Positions 26,619 to 36,098 of a stretch of 64,000 nt of DNA are shown here, in pieces; the stretch's first letter is position 1, and every line of letters begins with the position of its first letter. The stretch is from NCBI GenBank assembly GCA_018262895.1, contig JADFDJ010000007.1, positions 1-64,000 on the forward strand. The letters are read 5' to 3'. Below the pieces are notes generated by a model. That model ran no database searches. It worked only from the letters and a program-made list of their open reading frames with translations, and was not told the DNA's origin. Position numbers and translations under genes: made by a program. The stretch is from Methanomassiliicoccus sp. GTDB lineage: Archaea; Thermoplasmatota; Thermoplasmata; Methanomassiliicoccales; Methanomassiliicoccaceae.

Positions 26619-27146
26619 TCAGGCACGCTTTTCCAGAAGAAGCTCCAGGTAGGACCGCCTCTCCGTCCTTTCCAGCCCCAGGGCCTTCATGGCCTCCTCT
26701 AGCATGGACCTCCCGAAGTCCAAGGGCAGGTCCTGGACCTCCAGCTCCACGAACCCCCCGAGCCCGGAGACCATGTCCAAGGACACCTCCACCTGGCCAA
26801 GGCGGTACGATCGCCTCACCTTCTCCACAGTGGCCACAGGCTTGAAGCCCAGGCGCTGTAGTATGAGGTCCATCGACCGGGGATCGGGCACGGGCGTGCT
26901 CAGCTCCTCCCTGGTCTTGGTGAGCTTGTCCAGCTTGGGACCCTTGTAGTAGAGGATCACCCCGCCCCCCTCCCTGCGCAGCCGCAGCCCCTCGTCGGTG
27001 GAGGCGAAATCCCGGCAGGGATGCCCGAGGTACCGGTCTTCCTGTGATACCTCTCCCTCGAACCTTGCCCCCCTAGTGATGAGACGTTCCTCGACTTGCC
27101 CGATATCCTCGACCGGGCACTTGACCTCTATCTCTAACATAGGCAT
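26619..27146 (-). CDS. cyaB: CYTH-domain protein (CyaB/class IV adenylate cyclase-like)
   Basis: The EXEXK motif LEIEVKCP at the N-terminus, the RLRREGG and LYYKGPK segments, and the later VEVSLDMVSGLGGFVELEV strand pairs define a CYTH beta-tunnel. In archaea these 175-residue proteins are called CyaB, but most are probably thiamine triphosphatases or tripolyphosphatases rather than cyclases. The ATG at 27146 was used; an ATG at 27140 fits a leaderless start slightly better. Confidence 0.88.
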   Translation of the reverse strand: MPMLEIEVKCPVEDIGQVEERLITRGARFEGEVSQEDRYLGHPCRDFASTDEGLRLRREGGGVILYYKGPKLDKLTKTREELSTPVPDPRSMDLILQRLGFKPVATVEKVRRSYRLGQVEVSLDMVSGLGGFVELEVQDLPLDFGRSMLEEAMKALGLERTERRSYLELLLEKRA

Positions 27147-27230
27147 TCATAATGCCGACCCAGATATTAAGGAAGTTGCATTTCTATTTCGTTATAATTA
27201 TCATTCTGTAAATTCAATTTTATGAAGTAT

Positions 27231-27242
27231 ACATATTTATAG
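27231..27242 (+). promoter_or_regulatory. Promoter of the surface-protein gene
   Basis: ACATATTTATAG lies about 58 bases before the ATG at 27295, within an AT-rich region (27165-27245) that stands out from the GC-rich surroundings. The leader contains GTGT-TTG-ACAC, a small hairpin, and a GGTGG just before the start. Confidence 0.45.
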
Positions 27243-27294
27243 AATCGACAAGTGTTTGACACTCCGCACCCGGTTCGGGGCCGGTGGTGAAGTT

Positions 27295-30200
27295 ATGAGA
27301 GGTCTTAACGATTTCGAGTTCATCGGCCGAGCAGCGGTTCGGCCCGGTTCTAAGAGCGATAGTGCTGGAAGTTCTAGGATCATTCACAAGCGCAAGGGAT
27401 GGACCCGCATGGGCGTATCCGATATCATCGGCAACCTCTTGATCCTGGCCATCACAGTGACCTTGTTCAGCAGCATCCTCATGTACGTTTCATCCATGCC
27501 CGGACCATCGGAGAAGGTTTACTCCGACTTCACCTCCACCCTCGACATCAATAGCGATCATTATTATGTGAACATCACCCACCAGGGCGGAGAGGTCCTG
27601 GTGGACTACAAGACCGCCATTTACCTCTTTATCGACAACACCCCGATGACCTTGGGAATCGGAGATGGCATTGCCAGCGCAACGTCCTGGGACACTGGTG
27701 TGACCTGGTCCTACCTTAACAACACCGTTCTCACATCTACTACCAGCGTCAGTGTGATGATCGTGGACACCGCTGCCAACACCGTGGTCTACACCGCGCC
27801 CCTCCAGGGAGGGACCCAGGCGGCCATGACCAAGCCCATCATCGGCAACAGGGGCATGACCCCCTCGCCGGTCTATGACGGCAACTCCGTCCGATTCTAC
27901 GCTCAAATCAGCGACCCCTATGGGAACCTTGACGAGAACAGCGTCTTCCTGAACGCCTCCTCAATAGGGCTTTCCTCATCCATTCAGCTCACCTATAACA
28001 GCGGCCTTAACCAGTTCATTTCCGGTTACTACACGGCGAACATAGCCTGGGACGGCTCCACCGTTCTGGTGTCTGCCACCGACAACTCCGGCCAGAAGGC
28101 CCAGGAGGGGTTCACGGTCAGGGTCTACTCCAACCCCTCCGGCGGTTACGGCCCGTACTCTGGCTACCTTGGCTACCTCACCAACGGTACCTATCCCCCA
28201 GACGCTAGCGGTGGCGAGGCCGGCGGTGAATCGGGGATCACCTTCTACTACATCAAGAGAACCTCCGACGGGACCATTACCAGGGACTTCAACCCCGGTG
28301 AGGGCGTGACCATAGAGCTATGGAGCGATACCCTGTCGAACGTGGCCGGACAGAACACCGTCTTCCTCTACCACCCGCTGATGGGCTTGACCCCCATAAC
28401 CCCACAGTCATCGATCAATGCCTTCAGCATCGGGAGCACTTTCTCCACCTTCAGGCAGTTCGTGTACAACTTCAGCGCACCATCCGACGCCTACAGGTAC
28501 ACCCTCCAGATAATCGTCAAGGACAATCAGGGAGTTTCAATCAACCTCGCCGACTATATCACTGTGGGAGGGGTTACCTATCCCTCGCTGGAGACCTACA
28601 TGGCCCAAGGTAGCTCCCTTGTCAAGGCGACGAGGTTCAACCACACCGACGAGCTATACCTCATAATTAAGGTGAAGGACACCGACCGGTACACTGATAC
28701 CGTCTACATCAGCGGCATCGAGATCGACGATTATACCGGTAGCTACGTGATAATGAAATCTCCTACTGCGGTGCCCACCGCCGGCTCGCCCCTCTCGTAC
28801 AGCGCACCCCTTTACTCCATGTACAAGACCAATGGAGCATCGGTCGCTGGTATCGGTAACGGGACCAGCAATGTCGGCTACTATACCATTAAGATCGTGC
28901 TGAAGGACGCTAACCAGGGATGGTGGCTGCCCAACACCAACTTCTACACCCTGAAGATAACCGCCTTCACCGACTCCGGCAACAGCGGAACGACCACCGG
29001 GGAATCGTACAGCCAGCTCAGCTGCCAGTTCGAGGTCACGGCCCCGCTGACCACCACCGATGTGGCTGCCGCCATAGGATCCGGCTCCTTCACCTGGAGC
29101 TCCTCCGGCGCCACCTGGTCGAACAACGCCATCTCCTGGTTCGAGGGCGGGGACCAGTGGAACGAGCGGGTGATTGACTCGGATCCCAGCAGCGGGCCTC
29201 TGGGTCTGACGCTAGCGGACCTGACCGGCGACGGCAGGAACGACCTTGTGGTCGGTGCGCAGGATACCAGCCTGGCGAACCTGTTCTGGTATGAGAACGA
29301 GAAGAACGACGGTACCGAGTGGTCCAGCGCCAGGACGATTTCATATCCGTTCGACGCCTATTCGGGCACGCAGACGGCATACTCCACCAACAAGGGGAAT
29401 GCCAATGAGGACGCGAGCGTATGGGCTACCGCCCTGTCGACCGACAGGTTCTATGATGGATATTATACGACGAACGAGATGTGCGCCGCTCTCACCGTGG
29501 CCGACTTCAATAACGACGGCCGCGCGGATGTTGTGGCCAGCTTCATTCACGTCGTGGTGTACACAAACGCCGGCAGTGTCGGTTCCGCCGATTACAGCAA
29601 CAGCTGGGGCATGTACTTCAACCGTGGCGTGTACGTGTTCTGGAACGACGGCAGCTCCAGCTGGACCAGGACCCTGCTCTACAGCACCGACGCTTGGATC
29701 GCTGCGGACGCTGCTAATAAGGACACCAACCCTGCCGCGGCCGACCTGGACGTGGCGGACTTCAACCTTGACGGCTACAATGACATCGTGGCCGTGTACG
29801 AGGACGGCACCACCAAGGTTTGGCTGAACCAGTGGGTGTCCCAGAGCTCCTATGCTGGCGCCTTCAGCACCTCCAGCTCCATCAGGACCCTGCCCAGCGT
29901 GACAGGTAACTTACCCTGGTCCCACACCCAGATACTGCCCAAGGTGGAGGCCGAGGATATGAACGGCGACGGCATACCTGACGTGGTGAGGACCAGCACC
30001 CTGTCCTCAGATAACTCCGTGTACATTATCTACACGCAGCTGGCCAGCGCATCTGTGCCTTACGACTCCCCCGATCAGATGGGCGCTCTGAGCGTCAACT
30101 TCACCGCCACAGTGGTGGGCCCCATCTCCAACCTGGCGTCCACAAACGCGGTCTACCAGGCGTTGACGGAGGTGGATGTCCTCTACCCCACCTACTCCTC

Positions 30201-31506
30201 GACAGGCCTCAAGAACACACTGTTCGACACCACGGGCTCCTCCCTAACTAACAGCAAGTATGATGATGAGGTGTTCTATGATGTCCCCAAGGGCACGACC
30301 ATGCAGCTGTACAGCTACTACCTGGACGCGTCCAACCTAACCACAAAGATCGCGGGTGCCAGGATCAACGTGCAGTTCCATGTGGACAGCGGATACAACA
30401 CCTCGAACTTCATAGAGTACTCCCTGGACGGCGGTGTGACATGGTCCAACACCACAATCAAGCCGCTGAGCAGCGATCTCACGGCCAGGACCGCGACCTT
30501 CGACATTACAAGCGTAGGAGCGGACACCTACAGCAACATCACCACGAAGCTGCAGATACGCTTCGTGAACCCCGCCAGCGCGCTCCAGACCGTCCACTTC
30601 GATTACGTCTGGGTGGACGTGGACTTCGTGGCCACGCAGGCGGTCGGCTGGATCTACAGGATACCCAATCAGCCTGCTGCATACCAGACGCTCAGCGTCG
30701 TGGGGCATGTCAGCGGCACGGAAGGGTTCCAGATATCATACTCTCCGGACAACGAGACCTATTTCCCTGTAGGGCAGATAACCTCCCTGACCGATGTCAC
30801 CCTGAGCGCCAACCTGTCCTACACCCCCAACAGCTACTACTACATACGCGTCACCGACCTTGACAGGGCGGTCACGGACGTGGTGAAGAGCACGCTGTAC
30901 CTGGACAAGGTCACGATCGCCCACAATTCCCCAACCGTTCAGTGGACCGTGGCGGCGACCAAGGTCTGGACCTCATCCACCTACTACATATCGGCGTTGG
31001 CCGTGGGGGACATGAAGAAGCAGATGGGGGTCTACACCGCCAACGAGCCCAACGACATCGTGGTGGCGACCGGCGGGGACATGACCTCCAACTCTAAGCT
31101 GTACATCATCATGCAGTCTTCCTACGGGTCTTTCTCCGCGCAGGCACTGACCACCTCCAAGCTGGCCATCATGTGCCCCAGCTCCGGCAACTACGAGATA
31201 CACGGCGTGGAGCTTGGTGACCTTGACGGGGACCAGGACCTAGACATCATCCTCGTGGTGGGTGCCAAGATAGGCAGGGAGCAGGGGACCGGACCCACGC
31301 TGTGGGAGTACGTGAACAACCAGATGTCCGCCGGTGCCTGGAGGTTCACCGAGAACCCCATCAGCTCCGTGGCCTCTAAGGGCGAATCGGTCATCAACGT
31401 GACCACAGGGAACATCGACCTCGCGATCTTCCTGCCGGTGTTCGGAACGGTGGCCATCGTGGCCTCCAGTCAAGTGTTGGGCAGGTGGAGAGCAAGGAGG
31501 AAGTAA
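27295..31506 (+). CDS. Very large pilin-like surface protein with FG-GAP repeats
   Basis: The product has about 1403 residues. After a short polar leader there is an archaeal type IV pilin N-terminus (GWTRMGVSDIIGNLLILAITV, from about residue 36) with the usual hydrophobic helix. A Ser/Thr-rich beta region follows. FG-GAP/VCBS calcium-type motifs occur near residues 638 (LADLTGDGRNDLVVG), 733 (VADFNNDGRADVVA), 820 (VADFNLDGYNDIVAV), 886 (DMNGDGIPDVV) and 1306 (LGDLDGDQDLDIILV). The C-terminus has a hydrophobic segment (LAIFLPVFGTVAIVASS) and an RWRARRK tail, as in a membrane anchor. A pilin start with both-end anchoring suggests a cell-surface adhesin or envelope protein. ATG 27295 was chosen over 27256. 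Confidence 0.85.
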   Translation: MRGLNDFEFIGRAAVRPGSKSDSAGSSRIIHKRKGWTRMGVSDIIGNLLILAITVTLFSSILMYVSSMPGPSEKVYSDFTSTLDINSDHYYVNITHQGGEVLVDYKTAIYLFIDNTPMTLGIGDGIASATSWDTGVTWSYLNNTVLTSTTSVSVMIVDTAANTVVYTAPLQGGTQAAMTKPIIGNRGMTPSPVYDGNSVRFYAQISDPYGNLDENSVFLNASSIGLSSSIQLTYNSGLNQFISGYYTANIAWDGSTVLVSATDNSGQKAQEGFTVRVYSNPSGGYGPYSGYLGYLTNGTYPPDASGGEAGGESGITFYYIKRTSDGTITRDFNPGEGVTIELWSDTLSNVAGQNTVFLYHPLMGLTPITPQSSINAFSIGSTFSTFRQFVYNFSAPSDAYRYTLQIIVKDNQGVSINLADYITVGGVTYPSLETYMAQGSSLVKATRFNHTDELYLIIKVKDTDRYTDTVYISGIEIDDYTGSYVIMKSPTAVPTAGSPLSYSAPLYSMYKTNGASVAGIGNGTSNVGYYTIKIVLKDANQGWWLPNTNFYTLKITAFTDSGNSGTTTGESYSQLSCQFEVTAPLTTTDVAAAIGSGSFTWSSSGATWSNNAISWFEGGDQWNERVIDSDPSSGPLGLTLADLTGDGRNDLVVGAQDTSLANLFWYENEKNDGTEWSSARTISYPFDAYSGTQTAYSTNKGNANEDASVWATALSTDRFYDGYYTTNEMCAALTVADFNNDGRADVVASFIHVVVYTNAGSVGSADYSNSWGMYFNRGVYVFWNDGSSSWTRTLLYSTDAWIAADAANKDTNPAAADLDVADFNLDGYNDIVAVYEDGTTKVWLNQWVSQSSYAGAFSTSSSIRTLPSVTGNLPWSHTQILPKVEAEDMNGDGIPDVVRTSTLSSDNSVYIIYTQLASASVPYDSPDQMGALSVNFTATVVGPISNLASTNAVYQALTEVDVLYPTYSSTGLKNTLFDTTGSSLTNSKYDDEVFYDVPKGTTMQLYSYYLDASNLTTKIAGARINVQFHVDSGYNTSNFIEYSLDGGVTWSNTTIKPLSSDLTARTATFDITSVGADTYSNITTKLQIRFVNPASALQTVHFDYVWVDVDFVATQAVGWIYRIPNQPAAYQTLSVVGHVSGTEGFQISYSPDNETYFPVGQITSLTDVTLSANLSYTPNSYYYIRVTDLDRAVTDVVKSTLYLDKVTIAHNSPTVQWTVAATKVWTSSTYYISALAVGDMKKQMGVYTANEPNDIVVATGGDMTSNSKLYIIMQSSYGSFSAQALTTSKLAIMCPSSGNYEIHGVELGDLDGDQDLDIILVVGAKIGREQGTGPTLWEYVNNQMSAGAWRFTENPISSVASKGESVINVTTGNIDLAIFLPVFGTVAIVASSQVLGRWRARRK

Positions 31507-31522
31507 GGTCCACGGAGGTAGA

Positions 31523-32695
31523 TTGCTGGACGTCGTGATCACTGGTGCGGGGCCGGCCGGGGCCCGCTCCGCCAGCCTGTGCGCCAGGGCGGGCCTGCGC
31601 ACCCTGCTGGTGGAACGAGATACCCTCCCCCGGGACAAGTGCTGCGCCGGAGGCCTGCTAGAGCGGGCGGCAGCGCTCCTCAACGACCCCATCCCAGAAT
31701 ATGTCATCGAGAAGGAGATCAACACCGTCAGCATCGTCCATTCCTCGTTCCGGGAGGAGTTCGTGCTGCCGAACCGGGCAGCTGTCACTGTCCGACGATC
31801 AGCTTTCGATGCATATCTGGTAGATATGGCGGTGAAAGCGGGAGCGGAGTTGTGGACACCCTCCCGCATCTCCAGGGTGCGCGAGGGCACCGACGGCGTG
31901 GAGCTGGTGATCGACGGCCGCGTTGTCAAGACCAAGGCCCTCATAATCGCTGAGGGCGCCACCAGCCGTACCGCGTCCTCCCTGTTCGGCCCCTATCCCG
32001 GAAGGGACCAGGGCATCGGCATGGCCATGACCTGCCGGTTGGAGCACGACCCGGGAGGGCACATGGAATTCCACTTCCTAGGCACTCCCCTCTCCCGATT
32101 CCCCTACACCTTCAGATTCCCCCTCAATGGCTGGATGTTCTCCACCCGAGATGGAGCCAACATTGGCGTCGCAGGAAAGGATATGTCCGCTGCTAGTTAT
32201 CGCGCAGGCATAGAACACATGCGAAAGGATGTGGAGGAGCATTACGGCCAATTATTCGATGCCCACGTCTCGGCCCATCCCATTCCCATGAGGATGAGGC
32301 ACCGGCTGCACACCCGCAGATGCCTCCTGGTTGGGGATGCCGCGGGGCTTACGAGCCCCATGTCCGGGGAGGGCATGACAAACGCCCTGAAGAGCGCCTC
32401 CTTGGCCTCGAGGGCGGTGGAGGCCTTGGTGAACGGCACAGGCTCGCTGAGGAGCTACCAGAGCAACGTGCACGCGGATATCTTGCCGATACTGCGGGCG
32501 TCACGTTTCATCTCCCCCACGGCCCAGTGGCTCATAGGGGTCGTGGACACCCCCACCCTGATGAGAAAGATGCACGGCGACCCCGAGCTGGTCTCCACGA
32601 GCCTCAGGATCTCCCGGGGGGAGGAGGAGTGGGAATCGCTCCTCCGCCTCGTGGCGCGCCGCTTCCCATACCTGTTCTTCTCCTCGCTCACCTAG
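31523..32695 (+). CDS. Geranylgeranyl reductase family FAD protein
   Basis: An N-terminal FAD-binding Rossmann segment (VVITGAGPAGARSASLCA), PRDKCCAGGLLE with a cysteine pair, and GDAAGLTSPMSGEGMTNALKS are signatures of the GGR family. This family saturates the isoprenoid chains of archaeal lipids or prenyl quinones. A TTG start at 31523 is decided by a GGAGG Shine-Dalgarno four bases upstream. The 390-residue length is typical. The 3' end overlaps the convergent UbiA-fusion gene by four bases (both stops are TAG within CTAG), so the pair could act on the same lipid. Confidence 0.88.
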   Translation: MLDVVITGAGPAGARSASLCARAGLRTLLVERDTLPRDKCCAGGLLERAAALLNDPIPEYVIEKEINTVSIVHSSFREEFVLPNRAAVTVRRSAFDAYLVDMAVKAGAELWTPSRISRVREGTDGVELVIDGRVVKTKALIIAEGATSRTASSLFGPYPGRDQGIGMAMTCRLEHDPGGHMEFHFLGTPLSRFPYTFRFPLNGWMFSTRDGANIGVAGKDMSAASYRAGIEHMRKDVEEHYGQLFDAHVSAHPIPMRMRHRLHTRRCLLVGDAAGLTSPMSGEGMTNALKSASLASRAVEALVNGTGSLRSYQSNVHADILPILRASRFISPTAQWLIGVVDTPTLMRKMHGDPELVSTSLRISRGEEEWESLLRLVARRFPYLFFSSLT

Positions 32696-34371
32696 GCCCA
32701 TACGGACAGGAACCGCCATCCTGCGTAGGCCATACCGGCCAGGGCCAGCAGAAGGACGTACCTGGATCGACCGGCCCTCAGGAAGAGGTACGAGGCTACG
32801 ACACCCAGGAGGGGGAAGATTATAACGTCGGTAAGCTCCTGGAACAGGGCCAGGGGCGTCAGGGAGGTGAGCATTATCAGAGCCGAGACCACCTTCTTGC
32901 CGCGCTTCAGGCCAAGCTGCGTGTACACGGTGCGGACCCTGCCCCTCCTGTCCTCCTCATAACCGTCTATGTCCGTGATCATGGAGCCTACGACCAGGCC
33001 GATGAACATGTACATGCCCAGGAGGACCGCCTGCATGGTTAGCGGGGGCATCACCGGGGCCCAGCTGTCAGGGTACACTAGGTCCGGGTCGCCCTGGAAC
33101 AGCCGCACGGCGCTCAGCGGGGTCATGTAACCGTATAGGAAGGCGAGGAAGGTGCCCATGCCCAGCAGCAGGGGGCTGAGGATGCGCTCCTTGAACCGCA
33201 CGGGAGGGAAGGAGTACACGTAGGAAAGTGAGTATATGACGGCCAGAATGGCCACGTGCCACCACGACAGAAATGCGGCCACTATCAGGGACAGGGCCAT
33301 GAGCACCACCGACATCTGCGCGAGCTCCCCTCTCCCCACCAGTCCGGAGGCCAGGGCCCTTCCGGCCTTTCCTGGGATGTCCCCCGCCTGGTCGCTGAGG
33401 TCGTTCCACATGGTGCTCACCAGCCACCCCAGCATGGCGCTCACCACCGAGAGGATGACGAACTCCAGGTTCACCCAGTATGGCCTGTCCAGGATGCTCG
33501 TCACGTACACGCTCCCAGCGTACGAGGACCAGCCGCTGGCGATCCCCGCGGCCACGATGCCCATGAACATGACGGTCTGCGCCGGCCGAAGGCTCAGGCC
33601 GATCTGCCGGAATATCTTGGGGTTGTTCAGGTACAGGAGGGACCCCAGCATCCCCAGCAGGAGGATGAGGTAGTAGGAGAAGATGAACAGGTGGAGCTGG
33701 TGGTACCTGGTGACATCGTAGCTGGGGAAGACCGGCATTCCGTCGATCGCCCCCACTGGCATGTACGCCCCCGGGGTCGCCATTATGAAGAGGGATACGA
33801 GGGTGAAGACCACTAGCAACGCCATCTCCACGGTCATCAGGACCCTCCCCTCAACAGAGCCGAAGCTGGCCCTCTTGACCCACAGGCCGTACCCAAGGAT
33901 GGCGGCCACCACCGCTATGATCTCGATGGCCTGTCCGGGATGGAACGTGGAGCCGCTGAAGTGCATGATGTAGTTGATGAAGTCCGCGGGGGAGAAGTAG
34001 GCATAGTTCTCGTTGGAACCGAAGATGAAGTGGTCCAGGTAGGGTGGGAGGATGATCACCCAGAAGAACGTGGACACGAAGTTGACGGCCCGCCGGACGC
34101 CCCTGCGGGTGAACGCCGAGAGCAGCAGCACCAGGCCGAAGAAGGTCAGGAAGTAGAAGGCCACGTGATGGGCTATGCTATAGATCCAGGGATGCGGTTC
34201 GATGACGAAGATGCGGTCCAGCAGGTAGTACTCGGAGATGTCCCTGATGAGAGCCACGACGAGGATGTACAAGAACACCCCGATGATGGACAACCGGTCC
34301 CGCTCCAGGAAAAGGACCAGGCGGTCCACGGCCTCTCCCCATCTTCCCCTCGGGGGAACCCCATCCCGCAT
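32692..34371 (-). CDS. UbiA prenyltransferase fused to an N-terminal membrane domain
   Basis: The C-terminal half is a UbiA-superfamily prenyltransferase. It has the first Asp-rich motif NDLSDQAGD (about residues 323-331) and the second DIDGYEEDRRGR (about 466-477) in conserved membrane loops. The first 270 residues form another set of about six or seven membrane helices that I do not recognise and that are not part of UbiA. The total length of 559 residues is almost twice the usual. Possible products are geranylgeranylglyceryl lipids, quinones or heme-like prenylated compounds. Convergence with the GGR-family gene supports a lipid-tail pathway. The role of the extra domain is unknown. Confidence 0.87.
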   Translation of the reverse strand: MRDGVPPRGRWGEAVDRLVLFLERDRLSIIGVFLYILVVALIRDISEYYLLDRIFVIEPHPWIYSIAHHVAFYFLTFFGLVLLLSAFTRRGVRRAVNFVSTFFWVIILPPYLDHFIFGSNENYAYFSPADFINYIMHFSGSTFHPGQAIEIIAVVAAILGYGLWVKRASFGSVEGRVLMTVEMALLVVFTLVSLFIMATPGAYMPVGAIDGMPVFPSYDVTRYHQLHLFIFSYYLILLLGMLGSLLYLNNPKIFRQIGLSLRPAQTVMFMGIVAAGIASGWSSYAGSVYVTSILDRPYWVNLEFVILSVVSAMLGWLVSTMWNDLSDQAGDIPGKAGRALASGLVGRGELAQMSVVLMALSLIVAAFLSWWHVAILAVIYSLSYVYSFPPVRFKERILSPLLLGMGTFLAFLYGYMTPLSAVRLFQGDPDLVYPDSWAPVMPPLTMQAVLLGMYMFIGLVVGSMITDIDGYEEDRRGRVRTVYTQLGLKRGKKVVSALIMLTSLTPLALFQELTDVIIFPLLGVVASYLFLRAGRSRYVLLLALAGMAYAGWRFLSVWA

Positions 34372-34391
34372 GCACTGGCATCGTTCGGTAA

Positions 34392-35036
34392 TTATTTAAT
34401 GAGAGTGTCCTGGTTCGCAGCGCTACCGTCCTCCAAGGTCCGCGCCACGCCCTCCAGGCGCTCGCACTCGATGACCGCGAGTATCTTGGAGTACTTGCCG
34501 CTGAGACGCCGGAGGGCGTTGGCCATGTGCGCCTCACGCGCACGCTCCAGCTCCCTGAACCCTCGGGCCCTGTTCACCCTGGCGTCCCAGCTGCGGGCGA
34601 AAGCTTCTGGGCTGGACAGGTCGTAGGTCTTCCCCGTCGCCCGACGGGCGAAGAAGGACTCCCTTATCATGTCCCGGGTCCGAACATTCTGGCAATAGGT
34701 CTCGGTGTACAGCTCCTCGTTCATGTCGATGGGGATTATGGGCGTACCCCTCTCTTCCGATATCTCCAGCGCTCGGACGTACGCGGGCGGGGGGATGCGT
34801 ACCTCGCCGAAGCTCTCCAGGAACGCCTGGTAGATTATCTCCAGGTCGCTGGGCTCGTACTTCTCATAGTCCTCACGACGGTGCAGTCCCTCCAGGTCCT
34901 CCCGCGATACGGATATGGCAATGACATCGGGGCGGACCTCATCGAAGCTCCGGGACACGGCCCCCTCCTCGCTGACAAGCCCCTTCACAACGGGCAGAAG
35001 GGAGATGTCCGCCGCCTCAATCCTTATGCTTCGCAT
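34392..35036 (-). CDS. TraB-like/PrgY-family domain protein
   Basis: The 214-residue protein has DEVRPDVIAISVSREDLEGL near the start and AREAHMANALRRLSGKYSKILAVIECERLEGVARTLE near the end. These match the outline of TraB/PrgY proteins, which use conserved acidic and His positions for suspected peptidase activity. I see no C-terminal membrane domain, so this is the soluble part alone. ATG 35036 gives the family start; a longer reading from 35123 adds Arg/Pro-rich sequence inside the upstream gene. It overlaps the end of the regulator gene by 20 bases. Confidence 0.65.
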   Translation of the reverse strand: MRSIRIEAADISLLPVVKGLVSEEGAVSRSFDEVRPDVIAISVSREDLEGLHRREDYEKYEPSDLEIIYQAFLESFGEVRIPPPAYVRALEISEERGTPIIPIDMNEELYTETYCQNVRTRDMIRESFFARRATGKTYDLSSPEAFARSWDARVNRARGFRELERAREAHMANALRRLSGKYSKILAVIECERLEGVARTLEDGSAANQDTLIK

Positions 35037-35985
35037 CGCTCTCCCTTGCCCCCACCAGATCGTACAGGATGCAGGCCTCGGTGATCTTCCGGAGCTCGTC
35101 CTTGCCCACGATGGGAGTCCCACCGATGCTCTGCTTGCTGCGTGACCTCTCGATGAAGATGACAGAGCTACGCTCCGTCACCTTGGATATGTCGGAAACG
35201 GCCATGGCCTTCTCTTTCAGCTTACCGTCATCCCTGCCCAGGCCAGTGAGGATGATGATGTGCCTGTCCTTGCTCAGCGCCTCGAAGGGGCAGCGGGTGA
35301 TGGGCAGGATGGAGAAGCCCATGCGCTTCAGCTGCTGAAAGACCTCCTTGCCGAATATGTCCGAGGCAGGCGGCGGTGCAGGCTCCTTCTCCTTGGGCTT
35401 GGCGGCAGCGCAGTGCTGGAAAGGGTTCACAGGCACGACTATGGGCTGGTTGAGGAACTCCTCAAGGCGGATGGCGACGTCTATCATCGCCCCCATCCCG
35501 TTCTCGTACATCTGTATCGTACGGCGCGAGACCCCCGCTATCTCCGCCAGGGTTCCCAGGGAGATGCTTCTCTCCTCCCTGAGCCTCTTCATAAGGTCGC
35601 TGTCCAGCTTGACGTACAGCCCCCCGGGGGCGGCGAAGATGAACGGGGGCACCCCCTCCAGGAGGTGATCGGTTAGCGTAGTGAGGGAGATTATGGGGAC
35701 CCCGAACCGTGAATAGACGATGCTCTCGTCTATCTCCCCGGACCCGGAGCGTTCGCCTACCAGCAGCGGCGAGGCTCCCAGGGCCTCGCCCAAGGTCAGC
35801 ATCTCCTCGGCATTGTCCTTGGAGAAGGCATCGACATTACTGAGTATCTTAATGATCAGGAGGGTATCGTCACGCCTTGCGACCACATCGAAGCTGATGC
35901 CCCGCATGGCCAAGGGCCGGGAGACGAAGAAACCGGACTTGGCCAGTACAGAGCGTACAGCCTCGATCAACTCATCTCTCTGCAC
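35017..35985 (-). CDS. Archaeal HTH regulator (COG1395 type)
   Basis: A 322-residue protein with a first domain resembling a nuclease-like/DUF fold (LIEAVRSVLAKSGFFVSRPL...FDVVARRDDTLLIIKIL). A Cro/C1-type helix-turn-helix follows (RLREERSISLGTLAEIAGVSRRTIQMYENGMGA, about residues 132-164), then a C-terminal domain (FQQLKRMGFSILPITRCPFEALS). This layout matches the conserved archaeal transcriptional regulators annotated as COG1395. The GTG start at 35985 fits a TATA-like CATATAGAA about 27 bases upstream on this strand. It is co-transcribed with the downstream TraB-like gene, which it overlaps. Confidence 0.85.
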   Translation of the reverse strand: MQRDELIEAVRSVLAKSGFFVSRPLAMRGISFDVVARRDDTLLIIKILSNVDAFSKDNAEEMLTLGEALGASPLLVGERSGSGEIDESIVYSRFGVPIISLTTLTDHLLEGVPPFIFAAPGGLYVKLDSDLMKRLREERSISLGTLAEIAGVSRRTIQMYENGMGAMIDVAIRLEEFLNQPIVVPVNPFQHCAAAKPKEKEPAPPPASDIFGKEVFQQLKRMGFSILPITRCPFEALSKDRHIIILTGLGRDDGKLKEKAMAVSDISKVTERSSVIFIERSRSKQSIGGTPIVGKDELRKITEACILYDLVGARESDAKHKD

Positions 35986-36098
35986 GACCCTCTATACATG
36001 TGAACTTCTATATGAGCATTTTCCAGAGAAAAAATAGTATGGCCATTGGAGCAGAACTGGGTAAAAAAATGAAGTAAAGGTAAAAGGTTTCTGCATCC

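Noticed and set aside
29090-29827. Arg/Thr/Pro-rich open frames in the surface-protein gene
   Set aside because: Alternative-frame readings of repetitive Ser/Thr/Asp codons, without any domain.
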